Origin: Bacillota bacterium
Lineage (GTDB): Bacteria > Bacillota > Clostridia > Tissierellales > MES13
Assembly (NCBI GenBank): GCA_009711785.1
Contig: VENA01000016.1
Span: 64,476 to 128,475 of the forward strand
Reading direction: 5' to 3'
DNA length: 64,000 bases
The notes under the pieces were generated by a model. It did not search any database and was not told where the DNA came from. It worked only from the letters and a program-made list of their open reading frames with translations. The position numbers were made by a program, and so were the translations under genes. Shown one piece after another: positions 1 through 9,400 of the stretch (within the stretch, counting starts at the first letter, position 1; every line of letters starts with the position of its first letter).

Positions 1-83
1 AAAATCAACCTTAGTTTTTAAATAACAAATTCCAATTTTTATATAAAACTAAAACCCCTTTAACTTAACAGATTAGTCTATAC

Positions 84-112
84 AAAAAAAACAGCGAAAT
101 AATCGCTGTTTT
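84..112 (-). terminator. Intrinsic terminator after the FAD oxidoreductase gene
   Basis: A hairpin with stem ACAGCGA/TCGCTGT (91-97 with 103-109) and a 5-nt loop. On the minus strand it is followed by seven T residues (A-run at 84-90). It lies about 115 nt beyond the stop of the minus-strand gene at 226. Positions 1-83 hold nothing I can recognise. Confidence 0.7.
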
Positions 113-225
113 ATCTATTTTTAGCTTTTTATAAGTATTTGCAAAACTACTAAATGCTTTTTATTACCTAAAAATTATAAATACCTATATATACATATTA
201 TAAAAACTACAAAATGCAACTAATT

Positions 226-1500
226 TTATATTAACTTCATAAAAATATTTTCTAATCCCATGGAATTTATATTTTTAGATATCTTAGATTTATCTACATT
301 ATATAAACCCTTTCTTTTCATTCTTTCAAAATAAACAGAACCTGAAAAAGTATATTTCTTATTAATACCCTCTTTAGAACTCATTTGATTATTTACATAA
401 CTTATTGCATCCCCTGTTGCTAGATTTTTAGGTATTTTAAATAAATCTTTATTAAATATATACCTTACACTATTATACCCTGCTAATACTCCAGTAACTA
501 TAGCCTCTGTATGACCTACTAAAAGACCTGCCTTTTCACCACAACAAAAGAGGTTATCTGCCCCTATAACCTTCATATAGTCATCCCTTGGTGCCATATC
601 AAAAAATCTCATTGAATTTCCTAATCCCCCTGTATAAGGATCTTCATACCTTGAATTTTCAAGTCCTGGTATTTTTCTTAATTTATCCAAATTATAAAAA
701 GGACTCATTAATTTTGCATGACCAGTATCTAAAAGTATTAAGTTATCATTATATTCCTTTAAAGCATACTGTTGACAAGCTTTAATATCTAATTTATTTT
801 CCTTTAACCTTTCTGGAATAGGAATAATGGAAACTCCCTTAGTATTTAATTCATTTTGTATATCCTTAGTAAGGGATTCTTTAAATATTTTACATGAACC
901 ACTCATAGCTCCAAAGGAACCATCTTTCTTTTTTGCTGTTAGTTCATCTATACCGCAAAGTCCTGTTAAACTTACTCTTCCTTTAAAACTTGGACATCTT
1001 ATTATACACATAGCACAACCATTACCATATTTAGAGCAATTTTTAACAGGTCCTGCAGTACCTGTTGCATCTATAAAAACATCACCATTATATATGTTTC
1101 CCTTTTCATCCTCTATAGAAGTTATATTATTATCTTTTTTTTCAACCTTCACTATTCTTGAATTAAATCTTAAATCAATTCCCACCTTTTTTATTAAATT
1201 AAAAACTTTACCATGGGTTTTTACTATATCATATAGACTTGCATGTTTATGTCCAGGAAAATTTATATTAATATGTCTAGAACTTTCATCGCATATTGAA
1301 AATAAGTCCCCACCTCCTAAAGCTATCATTTCTTCACTTGCAGTATATCTACCGTTATTTCTCATTATTCCACCCACAAGTCCTGTACCTAAAAGCATAT
1401 CTGTTCTTTCTATTAATAAAACATTTATATCGAATTTTTTACAGGCTATAGCAGCTGCACAACCTGCCCAACCTCCTCCAACTATAACTACCCTTTTCAT
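226..1500 (-). CDS. FAD-dependent oxidoreductase with a four-cysteine cluster
   Basis: A 424-residue flavoprotein. The N-terminus carries the dinucleotide-binding fold (VVIVGGGWAG, residues 4-13), and near residues 325-350 lies a second FAD-contacting stretch (NLFCCGEKAGLLVGHTEAI). This matches the FAD-dependent oxidoreductase superfamily that includes GidA/succinate-dehydrogenase-like proteins; the substrate cannot be told. Four cysteines at 155, 162, 165 and 169 (C-x6-C-x2-C-x3-C) follow an ATGTAGP motif and could bind metal or Fe-S. The start is the ATG after an AGAGGGG ribosome site. It is monocistronic, is divergent from the ATP-grasp gene and ends in its own terminator. The fold is sure; the reaction is unknown. 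Confidence 0.8.
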   Translation of the reverse strand: MKRVVIVGGGWAGCAAAIACKKFDINVLLIERTDMLLGTGLVGGIMRNNGRYTASEEMIALGGGDLFSICDESSRHININFPGHKHASLYDIVKTHGKVFNLIKKVGIDLRFNSRIVKVEKKDNNITSIEDEKGNIYNGDVFIDATGTAGPVKNCSKYGNGCAMCIIRCPSFKGRVSLTGLCGIDELTAKKKDGSFGAMSGSCKIFKESLTKDIQNELNTKGVSIIPIPERLKENKLDIKACQQYALKEYNDNLILLDTGHAKLMSPFYNLDKLRKIPGLENSRYEDPYTGGLGNSMRFFDMAPRDDYMKVIGADNLFCCGEKAGLLVGHTEAIVTGVLAGYNSVRYIFNKDLFKIPKNLATGDAISYVNNQMSSKEGINKKYTFSGSVYFERMKRKGLYNVDKSKISKNINSMGLENIFMKLI

Positions 1501-1614
1501 ATTAAATCCCCTCTTGTAATTTAATTTTAATCCTTTTCATATTTTTAGTATGGGTTTATAGAAGCTGTATATACCAATTAATAAATTATTATTTAATAAA
1601 CATAAATAAAAACC

Positions 1615-1643
1615 TTTACTTTTTATAAAACAATGTTTATAAT
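1615..1643 (+). promoter_or_regulatory. Sigma-A promoter of the ATP-grasp gene
   Basis: TTTACT (1615-1620), a 17-nt spacer, then a perfect TATAAT (1638-1643). The -10 box lies downstream of an in-frame ATG at 1633, so that ATG cannot be the translation start. Confidence 0.75.
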
Positions 1644-1692
1644 TATATTGTTATTTTATTTTAAAATTTTACAACAAAAGGAAGTGGGGAAT

Positions 1693-2493
1693 ATGAATTT
1701 AGTAACTTTTGATGCTTTTAGGACCCTTAATATTAAAGGTATACACTATATTAAACCTGAAAACTTCTTTAAGGAAAAGGATATAATACTAGATGCAGAT
1801 TGGATTTTATATCCACAGTATTGGCAAGTAAATTCTTTAGTATATGGGTTAAAGAAAAATATATTTCCTAATATAAGCACTTTTCATTTAGGTCATAATA
1901 AAATAGAAATGACTAGAGCATTTATGGCAATTTGTCCTGAAAATGTACCCTATACTGAAATATTAAGTAATGCCCCTAGTAATATAGATTATATACTTGA
2001 TAATTTTACCTTTCCCTTTATAGCTAAAGAAATAAAAAGTTCTATGGGAAATGGAGTTCATTTAATAAGTAATAAAAAAGAATTTAAAGAATATATAAAA
2101 ACTAATGAAATCTTATATATCCAAGAAAAGTTACCTATAGATAGGGATTTAAGAATTACTTATTTAGGTGATGAAGTAATAGGAGCATACTGGAGAATTG
2201 GTTCAGATAGCTTTAAAAACAATGTAGCCAAAGGTGGTACAATATCCTATGATAATATTCCTAAAAAAGCTATTGAGTTAGTTCAAAAGGTAGCTAAAGA
2301 TTTAGGAATTAATCATGCAGGTTTTGATATTGCAGAAGTAGATGGTTATTTCTATTTAATAGAGTTTAATGTGTTATTTGGAACTAAAGGTTTAATAGAT
2401 ATGGGAGTTAATTTAAGTGATAAAATATTAAACTATTTAAAAAGTCAAACACCGACAGATCCAAACTATCCTTTTTTCCCAAGAGTATCATAA
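1693..2493 (+). CDS. RimK-like ATP-grasp ligase
   Basis: A 266-residue ATP-grasp protein. Visible ATP-grasp elements are a lysine and glycine-rich loop (FIAKEIKSSMGNGVHLI, about residues 116-132), a strand with YIQEKLPIDRDLRI, and a C-terminal metal-binding segment (HAGFDIAEVDGYFYLIEFN). The pattern resembles RimK-type amino-acid ligases; the substrate is unknown. The start is the ATG at 1693 behind a GGAAGTGGGG ribosome site. The longer frame from 1633 begins upstream of the -10 box. It is alone on the plus strand and ends in a bidirectional terminator. An ATP-dependent carboxylate-amine ligase is the safe call. Confidence 0.8.
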   Translation: MNLVTFDAFRTLNIKGIHYIKPENFFKEKDIILDADWILYPQYWQVNSLVYGLKKNIFPNISTFHLGHNKIEMTRAFMAICPENVPYTEILSNAPSNIDYILDNFTFPFIAKEIKSSMGNGVHLISNKKEFKEYIKTNEILYIQEKLPIDRDLRITYLGDEVIGAYWRIGSDSFKNNVAKGGTISYDNIPKKAIELVQKVAKDLGINHAGFDIAEVDGYFYLIEFNVLFGTKGLIDMGVNLSDKILNYLKSQTPTDPNYPFFPRVS

Positions 2494-2515
2494 AAGGCAT
2501 GCTAAGCATGCCTTT
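2493..2515. terminator. Bidirectional terminator between converging genes
   Basis: A perfect 10-bp stem AAAGGCATGC/GCATGCCTTT with a 3-nt loop and T-runs on both sides. It serves the plus-strand ATP-grasp gene and the minus-strand membrane-protein gene that ends at 2519. Confidence 0.9.
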
Positions 2516-2518
2516 TTA

Positions 2519-3172
2519 TTATGCATTATTAACTTTTTTCTTACTAGCAGATGCTAATATTGCTCCTAAAGCAATAGATAAAAATGCAGCCATTAATACC
2601 CTGTATTCAGGGGGTAATAAAAAGGTAACTGTATGGGCCGGAATCCAAAATAAAGGTATCGTTTTAATTACTACAAATGATACAAATCCTTCCCAATCAA
2701 TATTATTTAGTGCATTTTTTAAAGTAACATTAGAGTTTTCTTTATCAGCTAAATCAATATAAGCATCTGTTATTCTATGAAATCCCATAAATGTTGGTGC
2801 AAAAGTTAAATTCATAAGTGCACTTGTAAAGAATGCAAATAATAAATTAGAATTTTTCCCAGGTAGTAATCCAGCATCTATTGTTGCGTTTACCCCTCCT
2901 GCGAACAATGGGAACATAATGGCAAATACCATTCCAAAAAAGCCCCATATTATAGCTCTATAGATAATTCCCGATGGTTTTTTCCATTTTCCAGCACCTA
3001 TTCTTATTGCTAATAATTCACCCATGGTAGCTAAGATTGATAGCTTAACAAATCCCATTAAATATGGATGATTTGTAGTTAAAGATATAAAAACATTGTG
3101 TGTTGCAGGGAAAATTAATATAAAACCAAATAATAACAAAAGTATTCCCCAAATAAAATCTCCTTTTCTCAA
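2519..3172 (-). CDS. Small membrane protein resembling the Mpv17/PMP22 family
   Basis: A 217-residue protein with about five hydrophobic segments (residues 7-27, 38-55, 70-92, 108-125, 160-210) and a basic C-terminus. The last segment (FVVIKTIPLFWIPAH, then PPEYRVLMAAFLSIALG) has the spacing of the Mpv17/PMP22 signature, in which a K..P..W.P stretch precedes a P..YRV and a final transmembrane helix. That assignment is my inference from pattern alone. The start is TTG behind GGAGG with 7-nt spacing. It is monocistronic; a kinase fossil lies upstream. Confidence 0.6.
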   Translation of the reverse strand: MRKGDFIWGILLLLFGFILIFPATHNVFISLTTNHPYLMGFVKLSILATMGELLAIRIGAGKWKKPSGIIYRAIIWGFFGMVFAIMFPLFAGGVNATIDAGLLPGKNSNLLFAFFTSALMNLTFAPTFMGFHRITDAYIDLADKENSNVTLKNALNNIDWEGFVSFVVIKTIPLFWIPAHTVTFLLPPEYRVLMAAFLSIALGAILASASKKKVNNA

Positions 3173-3256
3173 TTCGTTTCCTCCTTAGATGTAATTTTTA
3201 AGCTCTCATATATATCTTATACAATTTTTTTTAGGTTTTCAAATATTTTTTAAATT

Positions 3257-3366
3257 TTACTTAAGATATTTCTGTATAGGTAAAGTAAAATGTATAGTCC
3301 TTCCATTATTTATTTAACTATCAGCCCATATTTCTTCACCGTGAGTATTAATTATTTCCTTGGATT
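3257..3366 (-). pseudogene. Fossil of a sensor histidine kinase C-terminus
   Basis: The minus strand reads KEIINTHGEEIWADS, stop, INNGRTIHFTLPIQKYLK, stop. This is the G-box end of a HisKA/HATPase_c kinase (family pattern: IV..HGG.IWAES..GKGT.F.FTLP). The internal TAA and the absence of any upstream kinase sequence show a relic, not a gene. It fills the gap between the membrane protein and the glucan synthase. Confidence 0.7.
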
Positions 3367-3381
3367 ATTAATCATTAAGAA

Positions 3382-3405
3382 AAGACTTGCAAAAATGCAA
3401 GTCTT
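3382..3405 (-). terminator. Terminator of the glucan synthase gene
   Basis: A 10-bp stem AAGACTTGCA/TGCAAGTCTT with a 4-nt loop and, on the minus strand, TTTTCTT after it. It overlaps the stop codon of the giant gene. Confidence 0.85.
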
Positions 3406-6400
3406 ATCCTAATATAACTTCAATATTATGATCTTTGTTATCATTCTTAAGTTCAATATAGTCTTTATCTATAACTTTTTCATCATACTTAATTTCCTTT
3501 ATTCCCTCATAAATTTTATTTGGATTTTTAATTACTATAATATACTGACTGTCATTATAGTTATATTTCATTGTATATTCTAGCCAATCACTAGGTATAC
3601 AAGGATTTAAATAAATTCTATTTTCCACCTTTTTAAATCCTAAAATATCCTCTAAGCCAACTTTATACATCCAACCAGCAGTTCCTGTATACCAAGTCCA
3701 TCCTCCTCTTCCATCATGGGGACTAACTGCATATACATCCGCAGCCATTACATAGGGTTCTACTTTATAAGTAGCACATTCTATAGGTGTTCTTGTATGA
3801 TTTACTGGGTTAATTAGATTATATAACTTCCATGCTTTTTCCCTATTTTTCATCATTGCATTAGCTTTAATAACCCAAGTTGCAGCATGGGTATATTGTC
3901 CTCCATTCTCCCTTACACCAGGAACATATCCCTTTATATATCCAGGGTCTAAACTGCTTTTATCAAAGGGAGGTGTAAATAAAAGAATTAAACCCTTATC
4001 TTCTTTTACTAAATGTTTATCAACTGATTCCATTGCCTCTATTGTTCTTTTAAAGCTACCACAACCTGAAATTATTGACCAAGACTGAGCTAATGAATCT
4101 ATCATACATTCACTATTTTCAGCTGAGCCTAAAGGTGTTCCATCGTCAAAATATGCTCTTTTATACCAACTACCATCCCATGCATTTTCTTCTATGTTTT
4201 CTGAAATCTTATCAACTACTTCTAAATATTTTTCTGCACGTTCATTATCGTTTACTTTTTTAGCTATAGATGAGAAACGTTTTAATATTAAGCAAATAAA
4301 CCAACCTAACCATACACTTTCTCCTTTGCCTAAATTCCCAACCTTATTCATTCCATCATTCCAGTCACCAGAACCCATTAAAGGTATTCCATGCTCACCA
4401 TATTTTAATGCCCTTTCTATTGCTCTTATACAGTGATTATAAACGGATGCTTTTTCTTCTGAAACAGTAGGAATATTATACTTTTCATCTTCACCTTCTT
4501 TTAAAGGTTCACTTTCAATAAATTTTACTTCCTCATCTAATATTGTATAGTCTCCTGTTTTTATAATATATTCAGTTAATGCCAATGGTAGCCACATTAA
4601 ATCATCAGAAAATCTTGTTCTTATACCTTTATCTGCTTCTGTTGTTTCTGATTTATGCCACCAATGTTGTACATCCCCTTCTTTAAACTGATGGGCACAA
4701 TGTAAAATTATTTGATCCCTTGTTATTTTTGAATCTGCATATATAGTATTCATTGCATCCTGTAATTGATCTCTAAACCCATATGCTCCTCCTGATTGAT
4801 AAAAGGCTGATTTTGCCCATAGTCTACATGATATCGTTTGATACATCAACCAGTAATTTAGTAATATATCCATCGAAGGGTCTGGAGTTTCTACATTAAT
4901 CCTTCCTAACATTTCATCCCAATTATTTTTTGAAGCTTCTAATTCTTCCTTGCATATAGAAACATTTTTATATTTATTTACAAGCCTATTTATATTTTCT
5001 TTATTTTTACATTGACCAAACATAAAAGTAATTTCTTTTTCTTCTTTAGGCTTTAAATTAACCTTTATTTGAAATGCACCACAAGGATCTAAACAAGATC
5101 CTACGTTTCCTGAAAGCCCCTCTCTTTTTAATGCTATAGGATTATTTAAATCACCATCTCTTCCTGTAAATTCTTCTGAGTCACCTGTAAAGCCTATTAC
5201 ATTTTCTGAAACATTCATAAAAGCAATTCTATTAGGGAATTCATCATTATATGAATTTGTAATTAATAAAGTATCATTTTCATCTACTTTAGTATTAATA
5301 AATTGTCTAGTATCTTCTTGATTAACCCCTAATACAGGTTTAATATAGTATGTCAAAGTTAAGTTTCTATTAGCACTAGAGTTATTTTTTAATTTTACTA
5401 AATTAATTTTTACAGGATCATCCTTTGAAACAAACATCGTAAGATCTTGATTAATGCCATGACTATAATGTTCAAATTTAGAATAACCTAACCCATGGGT
5501 TATAATATATTCTTCCCCTTCCCTTATTGGAAGTGGTGTCATAGTCCAAATATCACCATTTTCTTCGTCTCTAATATATATAACCTCTCCTGGTATGTCA
5601 GATACAGGGTCATTAGACCAAGGTGTTAGTTTATTTTCTCTACTATTTTCAGCCCAAATAAAACCTGATCCATTTTCTGATACTAAAAAACCAAATTGTT
5701 TATTAGCAATTACATTTATCCAGGGAGCTGGTGTATACATACCCTTTTTAAGTTTTATGATATATTCTTTATAATCTTTACTAAATCCACCATATCCATT
5801 AAAGAACGAGAAATCTATTTCCCTTTCTTTATTACCATTGTGAATAAAGTCTATATTTTTAAATTCTTTAATATCTGGATAATCATATTCTTCATCTGTA
5901 TAGATTTGATCTTCTATTCCTCCTAGACTTCCCTTTAATATTACCTTAGCTACAGTGTAGAGTAATATCTTATCATCTTCATCCATTATATTAGCACTTC
6001 TTATAAATATGCCTCCCGGTTTATCTACTAAATCACTTCTCTGATTTTGAAACACTGTATCTTTTATCAAATCCATAAGTGGTTGAATGTAGCTACTTTT
6101 ATCTTCATTTAATACTACAAGATCAACTTCTAAACCCTTTAATTTCAAATATTCATGGGCTTTTAATGCTTCTTTAACTATACTTATATCATCGGTATTA
6201 TCAATAGTAACAAGTAATATTGGATTATCCCCTGATATACCATAAGCCCATAAAGAAGACTGTCCTTTTTTATTTAAACTAATAATGTCTTGATATTTCT
6301 TTCTCATAGGACTTAAGAAAATTATATGGGATAATAAATCTTGATATACTTTTATTTGATTATAGTCTAAATTTAAATAATTATTCTCAACTTGACTTCT

Positions 6401-9400
6401 CGTATAAGCTAATTCAAAAGCTCTTGTAAGTGAAGAAGTCCTTTGATATTTCTTAGCTAACTCAACTGCACCCTCCTTATTATCTGATAATCCAGTAATA
6501 AATGTAATTTTTACCTTTTCATTAGGTTTAACCTTAACAGTTTTTCTTAAACTCATAATTGGGTCAATAACAATACCTGTAGTATTTGTTAAGGGTTCAT
6601 ATAATGCTTTAGGATTAGTGATATTTCTTCCTCTACCTATAAAATTTTCTCTATTAGTTTCATATTGTAAACCACCTACTGATTCTCCTTCAACAACTAC
6701 AGAATGTAGTGCCCACTTTATCTTTTCTTTATGTTCCCTAGGTCTTCTACCTGCTAAAAGTGTATTGTATTCTTGTAAAATTTCAGTTCTAATAAATAAA
6801 TTACTAAATGCCGGATGGGCTAAATCTGAATTATGATTAGCAATTATAGACTCATTATAACTTGTAACTTCTATATTAGATTCTTTATCTCCATGGTTAA
6901 TTAATGAAACAGTTCTAACTTCAACATTATCCTCTGAAGACACAACAATTTGTGTATGAGTCTCTAAATTATCATCGGTCCTAATATACTCAGCTTTATC
7001 CTGCCCAAAAATAATCTTTTGTCCATCAGCTTCTTTACAAAGGGGCTCATAAGTAGCTGACCAACTTTTATTATTTTTAGTATCCCTTAATAATATAAAG
7101 CTTCCATGTTTTTCAGTTAGATCATCTCTCCATCTTGTTACTTGAATATCATCTTTCTTACTAAAACCTCTTCCTCCATCTGTTAACAATACTGAATATC
7201 TACCATTTGTTAACATATGACATTGTGGAATAGGATACTGTAAATCATCAAAGGTTCTTTTAAACTGAATATCCGGTGTTTCAACATTTTCTATAGGTTT
7301 AACATGTTCTTTATATTCCTTTGTAATAATTACTCTTAAAGGTATTTTCTCTTGTAATAATATTTCCCCAGCCTTTATCATTGGTTCAGAATGAAATCTT
7401 TCTTGCATTATGTTATTATTTAAATAATTATTTATTGATATTAAACTCATCCCAAGATGATGGGTCATAAAACTTTTAACTATGCCTTTATTTTCTCCAA
7501 AAGGTATTCTTTCAGGAGTATAATCAATTGCTTCATATAACCCATAGTCTCCTTCTAGACCTTCTTTAATCAAAGATTTTGTATTTTCTATAGCTTCCTT
7601 TGGTTCATATGGTAAAGCTAGAAATGAAGAATATGGTGATACAACCACATCATCAATTAATCCTCTTTTTAATCCTAAATCAGGAACTCCAAAGGCTTTA
7701 TATTGATAATTAAAGTTAAAGTCAAAGGCATAATATCCTGATTCTGATGTCCCCCAGGGAACTTTTCTATTTTTTCCATATAACTTCTGAGATTTAATTA
7801 CAGTCTTATATGTTTCATCTAATAAAGTATTTGAATATTTTTTCATTATTAATCCAGGCATTAAATATTCAAATATCGTTCCAGTCCATGATACTAATCC
7901 TCTATATCCCTTGACTATAGATAATGCTCTTCCTAATTTAAACCAATGATTTTTGGGAACTTCTCTTCTAACTATAGCTAAATAACTAGTTATTCTAGCT
8001 TCAGTAGCCAATAAATCATAATAAGAGTCTGTTAACTTTTGTTCTTCTACTTGATAACCTATTGCAAATAATTGTCTGTTTGTATCATATAATGGTTTAA
8101 ATTCAGTGTTATTAATTAAATTATATATCCTTTCATTTAAAACATTTATATTATTTTTTATTTCCTTTATATTTTCTAAAGAAGTTATTATTTTCTTTTT
8201 AAAAATGTTTAATTCATCAGAGTTATTATAATTATCCTCTAGATGAGTTAAAATTTCTTCATAGATATGCTCTAAAGAATTTAAAGAAATTTCAGTTTTT
8301 ATGTCATTTAATTTTGATTTAATTAAATCATCATCTATATCAAAATCATCATAATTAAAGAAAAATCTATCAAATTCTTTGTTAAACTCAGATATCATGT
8401 TACTTAACTTTATATTCCAAAATCCATTTTTATTATCCTTACTGATTAGCTCTAAAATCTTTTTAAAATCAGCTAAAGTATAATTATCATCTTCTAATAG
8501 ATTCTTTATTTCGTTTTTATAACTTTTATCCTCTGTTAAATTAATAGTATCTAATATACCATTAATTAACCTTTTATTTATGATAGGTGTTTTTAAATAT
8601 TCTAATAAACTCTGTTTTACAGTAATCAAATAGCCTACAAAATTACCACTATCTACAGTCGATACAAAGAAAGGTCTTAAAGGTTCTAAGTTTTTTGTAT
8701 CATACCAATTATATAAATGACCCCTCCAAGTATCTAAACTCTCTACAGATGTAAGTGTTTTATTTAATCTATCCACCATATTAGAAATCGTTATATATCC
8801 TAAATCGCTAGCTGAAATTATAGAAATCATTAAAAAACCTATATTAGTTGGTGATGTTCTATTAGCTAATCCGTTAGGTGGATCTATTTGTAAATTATCT
8901 GGAGGAAGATAGTTATTATTATTTGATGCAAAATCCTCATAATAAGCCCAAGTTTTTCTTGATAATCTTCTAAGTAATTTTATTTCACTATCATCAAGTT
9001 TATCTACTTTACTAACTTTAGGTTCACTTACCTTATATGCAATATATGGTGATGCTATCCATAATGCTAAAACGGGTATAGCTATTAAAGCATTCCTAAG
9101 ATTTATTACTGATGATATAATAATGGTTAATAAAGCTATTACTATTGAGATTTTCATCCGTTTAATGTAACCATTTACATCATTATCTAATTTCTTCTCT
9201 ATATCTGCGGCTGTAGTCCATTCTATAAGATTTCTCTTTGAGATAAATACTCTGTAAAGAGTTCTTAAAATAGCATCAGCCATCATATAAGCTCTATGGG
9301 GTAAAAATATAAAGGAAAGTAAAACCTCCCATATGACTCTTTTAAACCCCCATATTATATCACTATTGATTTTTTCTTTATATAAATTATAATTTTTATT

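Noticed and set aside
827..1519. Long plus-strand frame opposite the FAD oxidoreductase gene, and similar long antisense frames over rnr, hppA and pgk
   Set aside because: They mirror genuine genes, lack ribosome sites and show no family motifs; low-GC codon bias leaves the opposite strand open.
1633..1692. Upstream ATG extending the ATP-grasp protein by 20 residues
   Set aside because: It lies before the -10 box and lacks a ribosome site; ATG 1693 follows GGAAGTGGGG.
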